The notes under the pieces are model-generated. The model had not been told where the DNA came from, searched no databases, and saw nothing but the letters and a program-made list of their open reading frames with translations. Below, one piece after another: positions 16,413-27,643 of a stretch of 64,000 bases of DNA. A program made the position numbers and the translations under genes. The DNA lies in assembly GCA_030054145.1 (NCBI GenBank), contig JASGCK010000002.1:76031-140030 (forward strand), read 5' to 3'. Numbering within the stretch: the stretch's first letter is position 1; each line of letters opens with the position of its first letter. This DNA is from Cytophagales bacterium. GTDB taxonomy: Bacteria > Pseudomonadota > Gammaproteobacteria > Burkholderiales > Burkholderiaceae_C.

Positions 16413-18421
16413 ATGCGACTGCGCTTTATCAATTTAATCGTGGCATTGTTGCTGATGCTTGGTATCACAAGCTGCGGTGGCGGGGGAGGCAGTTCTTCCG
16501 GCACTACGGCAAACCCGCCGATCATTACCTCGGCAACCGCAAGTACTCTCGGCCCCAATATTGGCACCCTAGTGACGTTCACTGGTGCGGCAACTGATCC
16601 TGCCAACTTATCCCTCACCTACTCGTGGAATTTTGGCGATGGATTTTCTAACGATACAGGAGCTGTTGTCTCTCGCATATTTAATGTTGCAACCACTTAT
16701 CCAGTTAAATTGACCGTTACAAACAGCGCAGGATTTTCAGATAGCAGAACTCTCAACGTGACGGTCAATTCAATCACTTCGACGGATGTCATCGCAGATT
16801 GTTCGGGTGCTAATTGCTCCGCCACAATAAGTGGCGTCAGCAACAGCTATTCAGGCTCAGGGACAGGAATCTGGCGTTTTGACAACCCTACGTCCATCGC
16901 CGTGAGGCGTGACATCAACATCCAAAACGTTGCTGCGGGCAAGACAGTTACGCTTGTTTTTTCTAATGGTGATGCAAAGACAACAGCGCCCAGCGCGCCT
17001 AGCTTGGGCATTCTCGCCACACCGACTGCGTCCGTCGCATCACCCAACGCCGTCGCTGCCCAAGGGATGCAAACGTCCAACCCATCGGAACGCACACGCG
17101 GCGAGGCTGAACACACCCACATGCTGCAAGCCAATCGAACGATCGCCTTGAACATGATCCGTAGCGCTGCACAAGCTCCAGTGCAGGCAGCAGCATCCCC
17201 CGTTATCAGAGAAAGCGTTGCGCCTACAGCACCCAAACCAATTGCCGAAGGCGATACCAAGATTTGGCATGAAAACGCTTTTGACAAAATCGATTACCCA
17301 ACCACCGCCAAAGTAGTTTGCCCCGCAGGAACACTAGGACGCAAAGTCATTTTTTGGGTACAAACAAGCATCGCCTCATCTCAGGTTCAGATGGCTAATT
17401 TGCCAGCTTATCGGTCGCAATTTTGCGGCACCGATAACAACGATGGTCAATACGCCAAAGTTGCCAAACTCTTGGGCGACGTTTGGGGCCCAGTGCCCGC
17501 GAAGTACAGCGCAGCACTCATCGCTGACAGCGACACGCAAAAGCAAGACGTCAATATTGTTATCGTACGACCGCCCAGCGCAACGGACTGGGGTGGGTAT
17601 TTTTATTCTCTGAATAATTTTTTGACTTCACCATCAGCTGCAAACTCTAACGAAGCGTTGGTCTTTTTTATCCATGCCGATCAAAGCATCAACTCAATCC
17701 AGTCGGTGCTCATTCACGAACTGACGCACATGATCAATTTTTATCAACGCGGCATTTCGCATAACGACGTTCACGAAGATTGGCTTGAAGAAACATCGGC
17801 CATGATGACGCAAGATATTTTTGATCCTGACTTGAAGACTCCAAGCGGTTGCTTGCCCATCGTGTGCAGAGTACGCACCTACGCCAAGAGCGGCGCAGGC
17901 ATTAGCTACTTTAATTGGCCCACGGATATCTCTGGAAATCATTACTCCCTTGGTGGTTCGTTCGCTGCATTTTTAAATCGTCGCTACGGCCCCGTCATCT
18001 ATGCGCAGCTTATGACCGATTGCTATACGCCTACCACCAATACGACCAGTTTTGCTTGCCTAGATTTTTTAATCAAAAAAAATGGCGGTACTGGTTTTGC
18101 CGATGAGTTTTCGCGCATGGGCGCAAGTATTTTTGGACGTATCGGTGGTACGGGTGAGCCCACTGGATATGGCTTCCCAGCCAAACGTGGATCGATAACG
18201 GACGTGGGCAAGCTTGTCGGCTCCTATACCTACACTCTCCCCAGCTATGACAATTGGTGGACGATGCCCGACACCATTGGCATTCTCCCAGCGACTGTAT
18301 TAACTAACTTTCCGTACACCACGCAGAGCTACAAAATTGATACCGTTGCGTCAGGGAAAACCAGCTACGTTCGCAGCAACGTCAGCGTTCCCGCCAAAAG
18401 CTCACTCCTCATCACCATCAA

Positions 18422-18425
<4 letters not shown>
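16413..18425 (+). CDS. PKD-domain lipoprotein with M30-like metallopeptidase domain
   Basis: The 670-residue protein starts with a lipoprotein signal (MLGITSC, lipobox cysteine near residue 22) and a Gly/Ser-rich tether. A PKD-like domain follows (about 50-120; YSWNFGDGFS and FNVATTYPVKLTVTNSAGFS). The C-terminal half has the zinc motif HELTHMINF with downstream EDWLEETSAMMTQDI, giving HExxH and a Glu ligand as in the M30 (hyicolysin-like) peptidases. Predicted to be outer-membrane or surface anchored. AGGA precedes ATG 16413; the frame is open further upstream but lacks a signal there. Confidence 0.78.
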
Positions 18426-19779
<1,354 letters not shown>

Positions 19780-19806
19780 CTAAAAATGCAACTGAAAGCG
19801 CCAGAC

Positions 19807-21849
19807 TTACAAGACCGTGATCACCGTTGCCGCCACGTTCTCAGGCGTAAAGCCAAAGTGCGCGAACAGCGCGGGCGCTGGCGCTGATTCACCGTAAGTA
19901 TCAATGCCCACCACCGCTGCGCAGCCGTATTTCCACCAGCCGTCCGTCGAGCCCATTTCCACCGCGATGCGTGGCAAGCCTTTGGGTAGCACCGCGTTTT
20001 TGTAGGCAACGGTTTGCTTATCAAACGTCGTCGTGCTGGGCATAGAGACCACGCGCACGGCGATGTTTTTGGTTGCCAACAAGGTTTGGGTTTTAAGTGC
20101 GAGTTGCACTTCCGAACCCGTGGCGATGATGATGGCTTGCGCCTTTTTGCGCAGCCCCACTTCGCTTGGCTCCGCCAGCACATACGCGCCTTTGCTGATG
20201 TCGGCGAGTTCATGCTTAGGCGCATACGGCAGGTTTTGGCGCGACAAGAGCAGCGCTGTCGGCTTGGTTTTGTTTTGCAGAGCCACCGCCCATGCCACCG
20301 CTGTTTCTGCGGTATCAGCAGGTCGCCACACATCCAAGTTGGGAATCAAACGCAGGCTCGCCGCGTGTTCAATAGATTGATGCGTCGGACCATCTTCGCC
20401 AAGACCAATAGAGTCGTGCGTGAACACGTGAATCACGCGCGCCTTCATCAGCGCCGCCATGCGAATCGCGTTGCGCGAGTAGTCGCTAAACGTGAGAAAC
20501 GTGCCGCCGTAGGGAATGAAACCGCCATGCAGCGTGATGCCGTTCATGATGGCCGCCATACCAAACTCGCGCACGCCGTAGTTGATGTGACGCCCCAGTT
20601 TTCCTTGCGCATCGCGCTTGACTTGCCCCGCATCATCCATGCGCAGTGCGGGAGTGGATGAGGTGTTGGTTAGGTTCGATCCCGTCAAGTCCGCGCTACC
20701 GCCCAGCATCTCAGGCAGCGCAGCGGTAAAGGCTTCCAGCGCAATTTGGCTGGCTTTGCGTGATGCCACCGTTTCCGCTTTGGTGTGCGCGGCAACCACG
20801 GCATCAAACGCGGTTTGCGCAAAATTCTTAGGCAAATCGCCCGCCATGCGGCGCGTCAATTCTGCTGCCAACTCAGGATATTTTTTGCTATAGGCTGCAA
20901 AGGCTTTATTCCATTGGGTTTCCAGCCTATTGCCCTTGGATACGCCACTCCATGCGGCTTGCAGCGCAGCAGGTATTTCAAACGGCGCCGATGTCCAGCC
21001 AAGTTGCTCGCGCGTCAACTTCACTTCTTCTGCGCCCAGCGGCTCGCCGTGCGCCTTGGCTGTACCTACGCGATTCGGCGATCCCTTGCCAATGCTGGTT
21101 TTGCAGCAAATGAGCGTGGGTTGATTGACACTTTGTTTGGCTTTAGCAATCGCGGCGCTCACGGCGTTGGCATCGTGACCATCGACATGGGTAATCACAT
21201 TCCAGCCGTAGGCTTCAAAGCGCTTGGGCGTGTTGTCGATAAACCAAGGCGCGACTTGCCCGTCGATGCTGATGCCGTTATCGTCGTACAGCGCAATCAG
21301 CTTATGCAACTTCCAAGCTCCCGCCAGCGCAGCCGCTTCATGGCTAATGCCCTCCATCAAACAGCCATCGCCCAAAAAGACGTAAGTGTGGTGATCAACG
21401 ATGCTGTGACTCGGTTGATTAAACTCAGCCGCCAACAGCTTCTCCGCCAGCGCCATGCCCACCGCATTGGTCATGCCTTGACCGAGCGGGCCCGTAGTCG
21501 TCTCCACACCAGGCGTCACGCCCACTTCGGGATGCCCCGCCGTCTTGCTGTGCAGTTTGCGGAAATTTTTGAGCTCACTCATCGGCAAGTCATAGCCCGT
21601 CAGATGCAAGAGCGCATAAATCAGCATCGAGCCGTGACCATTCGAGAGCACAAAGCGGTCGCGGTTAACCCAATGCGGATTCGCGGGATTGTGATTCAAA
21701 TGCTCATGCCACAGCGCCACCGCCATGTCCGCCATGCCCATTGGTGCGCCAGGATGCCCAGAATTGGCCTCTTGCACAGCATCCATCGCCAGCGCTCGGA
21801 TGCAATTTGCCATTTGTTGTTTTTTGTGAGGTGCAGAGATAGTGACCAT
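19807..21849 (-). CDS. tkt: Transketolase
   Basis: Thiamine-diphosphate enzyme of the pentose phosphate pathway. 680 residues. The N-terminal domain has [27 protein letters not shown] and the ThDP-binding [13 protein letters not shown]. The middle domain has [20 protein letters not shown]. The length is normal. It precedes gap. Confidence 0.97.
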   Translation of the reverse strand: MVTISAPHKKQQMANCIRALAMDAVQEANSGHPGAPMGMADMAVALWHEHLNHNPANPHWVNRDRFVLSNGHGSMLIYALLHLTGYDLPMSELKNFRKLHSKTAGHPEVGVTPGVETTTGPLGQGMTNAVGMALAEKLLAAEFNQPSHSIVDHHTYVFLGDGCLMEGISHEAAALAGAWKLHKLIALYDDNGISIDGQVAPWFIDNTPKRFEAYGWNVITHVDGHDANAVSAAIAKAKQSVNQPTLICCKTSIGKGSPNRVGTAKAHGEPLGAEEVKLTREQLGWTSAPFEIPAALQAAWSGVSKGNRLETQWNKAFAAYSKKYPELAAELTRRMAGDLPKNFAQTAFDAVVAAHTKAETVASRKASQIALEAFTAALPEMLGGSADLTGSNLTNTSSTPALRMDDAGQVKRDAQGKLGRHINYGVREFGMAAIMNGITLHGGFIPYGGTFLTFSDYSRNAIRMAALMKARVIHVFTHDSIGLGEDGPTHQSIEHAASLRLIPNLDVWRPADTAETAVAWAVALQNKTKPTALLLSRQNLPYAPKHELADISKGAYVLAEPSEVGLRKKAQAIIIATGSEVQLALKTQTLLATKNIAVRVVSMPSTTTFDKQTVAYKNAVLPKGLPRIAVEMGSTDGWWKYGCAAVVGIDTYGESAPAPALFAHFGFTPENVAATVITVL

Positions 21850-21960
21850 GAGTGCTGAAATAGTGTGTTGAAGTGAGGAAGTAAAGAAGTGAGGGGCTGG
21901 AAAACCCTAGATTTTAATTGCTAGCCCAGCCATACGGTTTGCAATGACTAGAATCATTTG

Positions 21961-22092
21961 ATGCAGCTAAAGTACAAGCACAATTTGAGAGATAACCACG
22001 GTCGCGGTACGGTCGCAGGTTTTTTGGAAGACAAAATTAAAGATGGGAGTGATGTTGAGATTGCGGGGTTGGTCTTGAACGTAGTAACTTAG
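21961..22092 (+). pseudogene. Remnant resembling the N-terminus of a PLD-like helicase
   Basis: In the 260-base gap between tkt and the DUF3800 gene, an ATG-to-TAG frame of 43 codons contains NHGRGTVAGFLEDKIKDGSD followed by a hydrophobic strand. It resembles the opening of large helicases with an N-terminal phospholipase D-like domain (pattern: N-x-RGTVA-FL-KIK-GS, then a hydrophobic strand). Only this start survives. Recognition is by eye and tentative. The rest of 21850-22109 shows no gene. Confidence 0.35.
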
Positions 22093-22109
22093 GCAGGAGA
22101 AGTAAACGC

Positions 22110-22829
22110 ATGAAAACAAACTACAACATTTACTGCGACGAGACTTGCCACTTGCCTTATGACCATCAAAGTGCCATGGGTTTGGGGGCTGTGTGGTGTG
22201 AGCGTGCAGATGCTTCTGCGCTATCACAGGCCATTTTGGCGCTTAAAGCGCAGCACAAGGCGCTGGGTGAGTTGAAGTGGACGAAGGTTAGCCCTGCACG
22301 GTTACCGTTTTATTTAGCGTTGGTGGAGTGGTTTTTTAGCGAACCTCGGGCATATTACCGAGGCTTGGCTGTGCAGCACAAAGAGCGACTCAATCACACG
22401 ATGTTTAACGACGATCAGGCTGATGTGTTTTATTACAAGATGCAGTTTTCGTTAATCAATAGGATTTTGAGTCCTGATGGTTGCTATGCTATTTATTTAG
22501 ATGTGAAGGACACGCAAAGCCGCAAGCATATTCGTAAGTTGCGTGATGTCTTGTGTAACAACGCCTATGACTTCACGGGGGAAATGGTCCAATCGGCACA
22601 GAATATTCATTCGCACGAATCGGCTTTAATGCAACTGTGTGATTTTTTTACAGGAGCACTTGGCTACCGCCACCGAGAGCTCAAAAGTAGTGTCGCTAAA
22701 AACGCCGTCATTCATGCCATTGAGCAACATTTAGGGCGCAGCCTGCTAACGTCTAGCTCAGTGACTGAGCGCAAGTTCAATGTGTTTGTCTTTACACCGC
22801 AAGTGGCATCTGGAGCTAAAGCGACATGA
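22110..22829 (+). CDS. DUF3800-family protein
   Basis: The 239-residue protein opens with YNIYCDETCHLP, the conserved early Asp-Glu of DUF3800. It later has YLDVKD (about 131) and HESALMQLCDFFTGALGYRH (about 172), matching the late acidic motif. DUF3800 is thought to have an RNase H-like fold and is common in mobile and defence regions. An AGGAG site lies upstream. It overlaps the next gene by ATGA, making a two-gene unit. Confidence 0.78.
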   Translation: MKTNYNIYCDETCHLPYDHQSAMGLGAVWCERADASALSQAILALKAQHKALGELKWTKVSPARLPFYLALVEWFFSEPRAYYRGLAVQHKERLNHTMFNDDQADVFYYKMQFSLINRILSPDGCYAIYLDVKDTQSRKHIRKLRDVLCNNAYDFTGEMVQSAQNIHSHESALMQLCDFFTGALGYRHRELKSSVAKNAVIHAIEQHLGRSLLTSSSVTERKFNVFVFTPQVASGAKAT

Positions 22830-23317
22830 GCATAGCCAGCACGACTATCTACCCTGCTTGGCTACCTTCCCTTTTTGTTATTAGTCCTTGGACTGAGCAA
22901 ACGTTTGAAGATTTGTACGCAATTTTTAAGAAGGATTTTTTAGATAATCCCGCCAACTATTGCGGTCAACGTGTTTGGTTATTTCCCGAAAAAGAACGTG
23001 CAAAGGAAGTCATTTTTTGGCATTTGGTTGAGCGTGAAAACAAAGAATTGGGTGGTCGTGTTGCCGACCATCGCCGAGCAGAGAGATTGCCATGGGCTCG
23101 CCCTATGCTGGATAACCTGACTGACTGCCACATCATGCACTGGGATTACGAAGAGGGCGATAAGACCATCAAAACGTACATTTGGCTCAAAGATTTTGAC
23201 TACTTGATCGTGCTTAAGCGAATGCCCGATATAAGTAGGCGGTTAATCACATCTTTCTATATTGAGTATCCGAACAAACGGCGTGATCTGGAGCGTAAAT
23301 ACAAGCAGGCGATTTAA
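22826..23317 (+). CDS. Putative BECR/RelE-like RNase paired with DUF3800
   Basis: A 163-residue protein of no certain family. Features: FWHLVERENKELGG with a conserved-looking His; a basic run DHRRAERLPWARP; two beta strands (KTYIWLKDFDYLIVLKR); and a C-terminal TSFYIEYPNKRRDLERKYKQ. A late Thr/Tyr followed by N-K-R and a Lys-rich helix is reminiscent of Barnase-EndoU-ColicinE5-RelE (BECR) fold nucleases, but that is only a resemblance. The ATGA overlap with the DUF3800 gene and the terminator just after it mark the pair as one unit. Confidence 0.5.
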   Translation: MSIASTTIYPAWLPSLFVISPWTEQTFEDLYAIFKKDFLDNPANYCGQRVWLFPEKERAKEVIFWHLVERENKELGGRVADHRRAERLPWARPMLDNLTDCHIMHWDYEEGDKTIKTYIWLKDFDYLIVLKRMPDISRRLITSFYIEYPNKRRDLERKYKQAI

Positions 23318-23340
23318 TTTGCGCTTAGCCAAAAAAAGAA

Positions 23341-23361
23341 AGCCAGCGCATAACGCTGGCT
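23341..23361. terminator. Bidirectional-looking intrinsic terminator
   Basis: AGCCAGCG and CGCTGGCT form a perfect 8-bp stem around a 5-base loop, 23 bases after the RNase-like gene. An A-rich run precedes it, giving a good U-tract for the minus strand; the plus-strand T-run after it is weak. Confidence 0.72.
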
Positions 23362-23417
23362 CAACTCCTTTTACCATTGGTAAATAAGTTGCGCTCATTC
23401 TATACATTGAAACTTAC

Positions 23418-23534
23418 ATGAATATCCCACCGCCAGACCAATTAGCCCAAGCTGAGAAGGCATTAAAACTGCCGAGCTATTGCAGGCTGAATGCCCGTAT
23501 GCGGCTGTGTTTATGCCGTGAGCTGATTGATTGA
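23418..23534 (+). CDS. Small ORF, uncertain
   Basis: A 38-codon ATG frame (begins MNIPPPDQLAQAEKALKLPS, then a Cys- and Arg-rich end). No ribosome site is evident. Composition looks coding, and it may be the end of a lost gene. It overlaps no other gene. Confidence 0.22.
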   Translation: MNIPPPDQLAQAEKALKLPSYCRLNARMRLCLCRELID

Positions 23535-23544
23535 GACGAAAAAA

Positions 23545-24306
23545 ATGCAGACCCCAGGTTCGAGTTTCCCATCACCAAAAATCAGCCCCCCAGCCACCGC
23601 CATGATTTTGGCCGCAGGTCGCGGCGAGCGCATGCGCCCGCTGACCGACACCTGCCCCAAACCGATGCTCCAAGTACAAGGAAAGCCACTGATTCAATGG
23701 CACGTGGAGGCACTATCGCGGCAAGCCAATCAGCATCTAATCTGCAACACGGCATGGCTGGGAGGCCTTATAGAACATGGCCTAGGAGATGGCAGCACAT
23801 TCAAAACGCATATTCAATATTCGCGCGAAGGCGACGATTTCGGTCATGCCTTAGAGACCGCTGGCGGCATCATTCGCGCGTTGCCTAGGCTGGCCGATAC
23901 GTTTTGGCTTGTCGCAGGCGATGTGTTCGCGCCGCAGTTTGAGTTTGCCAAGGCGGCTTATGACGCATTTGCCGCATCAAAGCGGCAAGCGCATCTGTGG
24001 CTCGTTGCCAATCCTGCACACAACCCCACGGGCGATTTCGGTTTGTCCAAAGACGGATTGGCGCTCAATGGGCCCAAAGAATCGAACGTGACGCAATGGA
24101 CTTACTCAACAATTGGGCTTTACAAACAATCATTTTTTGCTGAGGCCTTAGCCGGCATACCCGCTGGCAACCCAAGCGGAATAAGGGCTGCGCTGGCACC
24201 ACTGCTCAGGGCCGCTATGGATAAGGGCTGCGTGAGTGCCCAGATTTACACAGGCGATTGGACGGATGTGGGAACGCCTGAAAGATTGCGAGAATTGAAC
24301 CTATGA
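23545..24306 (+). CDS. murU: N-acetylmuramate-1-phosphate uridylyltransferase-type nucleotidyltransferase
   Basis: Cell-wall recycling enzyme that makes UDP-MurNAc from MurNAc-1-phosphate. The nucleotidyltransferase signature is AMILAAGRGERMRPLTDTCP, with KPMLQVQGKPLIQWH next. Later are YSREGDDFGHALETAGGI and the C-terminal YTGDWTDVGTPERLREL. It is 253 residues from ATG 23545. The first 18 residues are extra; ATG 23602 would start exactly at the family's usual N-terminus. Its stop overlaps pepP by ATGA. Confidence 0.82.
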   Translation: MQTPGSSFPSPKISPPATAMILAAGRGERMRPLTDTCPKPMLQVQGKPLIQWHVEALSRQANQHLICNTAWLGGLIEHGLGDGSTFKTHIQYSREGDDFGHALETAGGIIRALPRLADTFWLVAGDVFAPQFEFAKAAYDAFAASKRQAHLWLVANPAHNPTGDFGLSKDGLALNGPKESNVTQWTYSTIGLYKQSFFAEALAGIPAGNPSGIRAALAPLLRAAMDKGCVSAQIYTGDWTDVGTPERLRELNL

Positions 24307-25697
24307 GTCAACACACCAATCCAAACCTCTACGCCCAGCGCCGCGCCCACCTCGCCGCCCAGCTTGCCAAGGGCGGCGTCGCCATCATCCCGACTGCGCC
24401 CGAGCAGCGCCGCAACCGTGACAGCGATTTTTTATTTCGCCCCGATAGTTATTTTTATTACCTCACGGGCTTTACTGAACCGAACGCGACCCTAGTCGTG
24501 CTCGCCAACGGTCACTCGATTGTGTTTTGTCAACCCAAAGACGAAGCACGTGAAATCTGGGACGGCATTCGCCTAGGCCCCGCTGCAGCGCCCGCTGCGC
24601 TTGGCTTGCAGAGCGCTTTTGCAAACACAGAACTCGATACACGTCTGCCCACGCTGCTGGAAAACACCGACGTTGTTTACTTCCCCTTCGCCACGCACCA
24701 CGGCTTAGACGGACACATTCATCATTGGCTGGAGGCGGTTCGGGCCAAGTCTCGCCAAGGCATTACCTGCCCTGCCGAGCAGCGCGATCTGTGCGTGCTA
24801 CTGGATGAAATGCGGCTCATCAAAGATGCCACAGAGATTGACATCATGCGCCGCGCCGCGCAGATTAGCGCAGGCGCACACATCCGCGCCATGAAGCTCT
24901 CCGCGCAAAGGCTGCGCCAAGGATTAGAGACGCGCGAGTTCCATTTAGACGCGGAGCTGCTGCACGAATTTCGCTTGCACGGCTCGCAATATCCTGCGTA
25001 CAGCTCCATCGTGGCAGGCGGCGCGAACGCCTGCGTGCTGCATTACCGCGCCGACGCTGCCCCCATTCAACATGGCGATTTGGTGCTAATTGACGCGGGC
25101 TGCGAGCTACACGGCTATGCGTCCGACATCACGCGCACCTTCCCCGCCAACGGCAAGTTCACCGCGCCGCAGCGCGAGCTGTACGACATCGTGCTGGCCA
25201 GCCAACAAGCCGCCGTGGCCGCCACCCAAGCAGGCAACCGCTTCAACGATCCGCACGACGCGGCAGTTGCGGTACTCGCGCAAGGGATGTTGGACGTGGG
25301 TTTGCTGGACCCAAGCAAAGTCGGGAGCTTGCAAGACGTAATCGAACAACGCGCCTACACGCCGTTTTATATGCACCGCACCAGCCACTGGCTAGGCATG
25401 GACGTACACGATTGCGGCAGCTATATCGAACCAACAGAAGCACACCTCGTCACCGAAAAAATAGACCCCGTGACCAAGCAAACCGTACAAGTGCGCCCCA
25501 GCCGAATCTTGCGAGAAGGCATGGTGCTGACACTAGAGCCAGGCCTCTACGTGCGCCCCGCCGCAGGCGTGCCCGAGCGCTATCACAACATCGGCATTCG
25601 GATTGAGGATGATGCGCTGGTGACGGCGAACGGCTGCGAGTTACTGAGCCGCGATGTGCCTGTGGATGCGGATGAGATTGAAGCCATAATGAGATAA
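24303..25697 (+). CDS. pepP: Xaa-Pro aminopeptidase (aminopeptidase P)
   Basis: Removes the N-terminal residue before proline. The N-terminal domain (1-170) is followed by the pita-bread fold with all metal ligands visible: Asp in VLIDAGCELHG, Asp in YASDITRTF, His in HRTSHWLGMDVHD, Glu in LTLEPGLYV, Glu in NIGIRIEDDAL. 464 residues, normal. A 46-bp piece of its 3' coding part is duplicated at 27644-27689. Confidence 0.95.
   Translation: MSQHTNPNLYAQRRAHLAAQLAKGGVAIIPTAPEQRRNRDSDFLFRPDSYFYYLTGFTEPNATLVVLANGHSIVFCQPKDEAREIWDGIRLGPAAAPAALGLQSAFANTELDTRLPTLLENTDVVYFPFATHHGLDGHIHHWLEAVRAKSRQGITCPAEQRDLCVLLDEMRLIKDATEIDIMRRAAQISAGAHIRAMKLSAQRLRQGLETREFHLDAELLHEFRLHGSQYPAYSSIVAGGANACVLHYRADAAPIQHGDLVLIDAGCELHGYASDITRTFPANGKFTAPQRELYDIVLASQQAAVAATQAGNRFNDPHDAAVAVLAQGMLDVGLLDPSKVGSLQDVIEQRAYTPFYMHRTSHWLGMDVHDCGSYIEPTEAHLVTEKIDPVTKQTVQVRPSRILREGMVLTLEPGLYVRPAAGVPERYHNIGIRIEDDALVTANGCELLSRDVPVDADEIEAIMR
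25561..25606 (+). repeat. pepP 3' segment duplicated downstream (copy 1)
   Basis: The segment begins CCGCAGGCGTGCCCGAGCGC and encodes the pepP residues AGVPERYHNIGIRI. It matches 27644-27689 in 45 of 46 bases. Confidence 0.9.
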
Positions 25698-25816
25698 GAC
25701 TTTGCAAACCAAGTCGCAAGCAACTTCGTTTCATTTGTCTTTTTTGATTTTTAAAATGCCTCACTTTAAACTTTGAAGCGTTGATATTTAAGACTTAAGC
25801 CAAAAGGAGATACCGT

Positions 25817-25860
25817 TATGCGACAAATTCAATTTAAATATGCGATATGTTTGTCGCATA
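25817..25860 (+). promoter_or_regulatory. 11-bp inverted repeat overlapping a leader ORF start
   Basis: Arms TATGCGACAAA (25817-25827) and TTTGTCGCATA (25850-25860) are perfect complements around a 22-base loop. The left arm contains the leader ORF's ATG, while its Shine-Dalgarno (AAGGAGA) lies just outside. As RNA this hairpin would hide the start codon. Confidence 0.55.
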
Positions 25861-25871
25861 TTGCACGTTAG
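25818..25871 (+). CDS. 17-residue putative leader peptide
   Basis: MRQIQFKYAICLSHIAR, preceded by AAAAGGAGATACCGTT, one of the best ribosome sites in the window. It ends 12 bases before the next ATG, which has no ribosome site of its own. Translational coupling is likely if the ORF is used. Confidence 0.4.
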   Translation: MRQIQFKYAICLSHIAR

Positions 25872-25883
25872 AGTACACAAGCA

Positions 25884-26309
25884 ATGAACGAGGCATTGGC
25901 GCTACTTACAAATTACGGCCCCGCTTTTAGCATCATGGGTGCAGCAGTCGCCTTTGGATGGTCGGTCTTTCAGTTTTTCTCCGTGCGTGCCCGTGAAGCA
26001 CGTGCCCGCGAGTTCGAAACCTTCCATCGGCTGATCAAAGAGCTCGTTGAGCCGCCATCTAAAGGCGCGGACTTGTACATTGACCGACAATGCGCAGTGC
26101 TTTTTGAGCTTCGTTTCTTCCCTCGCTATTTCCCATTCACACTTCGCACCTTGTTGGCTCTACAGATCAAGTGGCAACAATCAGCGGAGCCGCACCCGCG
26201 CATAGGTGCAGAACTAGACATCACAATCAGGTTCATCGAAATGCGCTCTAGCACTGCACTCCGGCGGATCGCCAAAAAGCTGCGCTTTTGGTCACCCGCT
26301 GAATTTTGA
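25884..26309 (+). CDS. Hypothetical membrane-anchored protein
   Basis: A 141-residue protein with one N-terminal membrane helix (FSIMGAAVAFGWSVFQFFSV), then a basic cytoplasmic domain. That domain includes AREFETFHRLIKELVEPPSK and VLFELRFFPRYFPFTLRTLL, which looks conserved and helical. I recognise no named family. It depends on the upstream leader ORF or read-through for translation. It sits between pepP and the pepP-fragment duplicate, so it may be accessory. Confidence 0.55.
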   Translation: MNEALALLTNYGPAFSIMGAAVAFGWSVFQFFSVRAREARAREFETFHRLIKELVEPPSKGADLYIDRQCAVLFELRFFPRYFPFTLRTLLALQIKWQQSAEPHPRIGAELDITIRFIEMRSSTALRRIAKKLRFWSPAEF

Positions 26310-26381
26310 CGTTAGACATCTTGAATCACTCCACCGTGAAGTGAGCTAGATAACTCAGCCAGCGGAATTCAAATTAGCAGT

Positions 26382-27254
26382 TTATTTCAACCCAAACAAA
26401 CTCGCCCCATTACCCCAGCCAATGCCATTTGCCAGATCAGCGGGCAAGTCTCCCAGCCAGCGGCGATAGTCTTGCATGATGCTGTCGTAGCTCTCCCAGC
26501 GTCCGTTCACCCACGTGTCTGATCCCAGCAAAAACCGCGTGGGATATTTCTGCATCAGGGCACGCCACTCGGGGCAGAGTTTGCCACCATCGCAAACGAG
26601 GCCTGGGCGGTACGAGAGTTCGCCGTACAAATTGGGATAGCGAGCCATGAGTTGATCGACCCGCTGGCTTGACGCGCCGCCGATACCCGTATGCGCCCAA
26701 ATTAATTTCAGTTTTTGACCTTTGCTAGGCGTGCCCGCCATCAGCAAGTCAATCGCCGGATCGTCCACATGCGCCAAGATGACTAACTGCTTCTCTTCGG
26801 CAAACGCCATGAGTTTTTGTGCAATTGCACCTTTGGCATTGGCGCTGTCATACAAATGAAACTCACCAATGCCTCGGTAAGCCCCAGCTGCCGTGCCTTT
26901 GGCGTATTCAGATTGCACCATGTCATAGATCGTAGGGTCTTGGAACCAGCTGCTGTAGTCAGCGCGGTTTCTGTACAAGCGGATAAACGGCACGACCGTT
27001 ACGCCTGCTTGCTTGGTGAGTTCTGACGAGGCCAAGGCCAATGTTCCTGCATTCGGGCGGCTATTGGCAACAATCGCTTTCACGCCATTGCGTTTCATGC
27101 GCGAGAGCACATCGGGCAGCGGATGCGGACCCGATTTGCCATTCCAAGCCTCTTCGTTGTAGTGAAGATGCGCGTCGAAAATAGGACCCGCGTAATCGGC
27201 AGCACTGGCTATGCTTGCCAAAAAAATGAAACAACCTAAAACCGCACTTTTCAT
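26382..27254 (-). CDS. Secreted amidohydrolase-family (TIM barrel) protein
   Basis: A signal peptide ([16 protein letters not shown]) precedes the mature protein of about 272 residues. Metal-binding features of the amidohydrolase_2 type are visible: [13 protein letters not shown] (HxH), [13 protein letters not shown] (His), [10 protein letters not shown] (His) and [11 protein letters not shown] (Asp). Predicted periplasmic hydrolase or decarboxylase; the substrate is unknown. It is unlinked in function to its neighbours. Confidence 0.75.
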   Translation of the reverse strand: MKSAVLGCFIFLASIASAADYAGPIFDAHLHYNEEAWNGKSGPHPLPDVLSRMKRNGVKAIVANSRPNAGTLALASSELTKQAGVTVVPFIRLYRNRADYSSWFQDPTIYDMVQSEYAKGTAAGAYRGIGEFHLYDSANAKGAIAQKLMAFAEEKQLVILAHVDDPAIDLLMAGTPSKGQKLKLIWAHTGIGGASSQRVDQLMARYPNLYGELSYRPGLVCDGGKLCPEWRALMQKYPTRFLLGSDTWVNGRWESYDSIMQDYRRWLGDLPADLANGIGWGNGASLFGLK

Positions 27255-27350
27255 TTTGCATTTCCTTGAAATGTTGTGATGTTAGCGCCCAAAAAATCCA
27301 ACTGAGAAGCCGCATCACAGAGTTTTTACGCCGCCTGTTCGGCTCCTTTT

Positions 27351-27581
27351 TTATTGCGCGATTTTTACCAACTTCATCCGCCCACTCGCCCCACTCTTCA
27401 CCGACACATCGGCCTTGCGGCAACCCATCTGCGCGGCGACTAGCGCGATCAACTCTTCGTTGGCTTTGCCATCGACGGGCGGGGATTTGACTTGCGCAAG
27501 CCATGTGCCGTCATCCTGCTGGGTGAGGCTACTCACGCGGGATTGGGGTTTGACTTTGATTTGAAGCATGTGTGCGGACAT
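27351..27581 (-). CDS. DUF167 (YggU) family protein
   Basis: A 76-residue protein. The family core is KSPPVDGKANEELIALVAAQ with a conserved downstream segment VKSGASGRMKLVKI. Function unknown. Starts at 27581 or 27569 (MLQIKVKPQSR) are equally plausible; the latter fits the family's usual N-terminus. Confidence 0.78.
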   Translation of the reverse strand: MSAHMLQIKVKPQSRVSSLTQQDDGTWLAQVKSPPVDGKANEELIALVAAQMGCRKADVSVKSGASGRMKLVKIAQ

Positions 27582-27643
27582 GGTTTAGCGTAACGTTTTT
27601 TGCAAAAGCACCTCAACTCCGTCAATGACCTCTCCCAACTCCC

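Noticed and set aside
20785-21858. 357-codon plus-strand frame opposite transketolase
   Set aside because: The composition is Arg/His/Gln-rich antisense of a clearly conserved gene; no family features.
25860-26325. GTTAGAG and GTTAGAC motifs flanking the 25884 gene, suggestive of an integron cassette
   Set aside because: An attC needs an RYYYAAC core after the gene and a 50+ base imperfect palindrome ending in GTTRRRY. The downstream motif follows the stop directly with no room for one, and the upstream hairpin lacks the left core.
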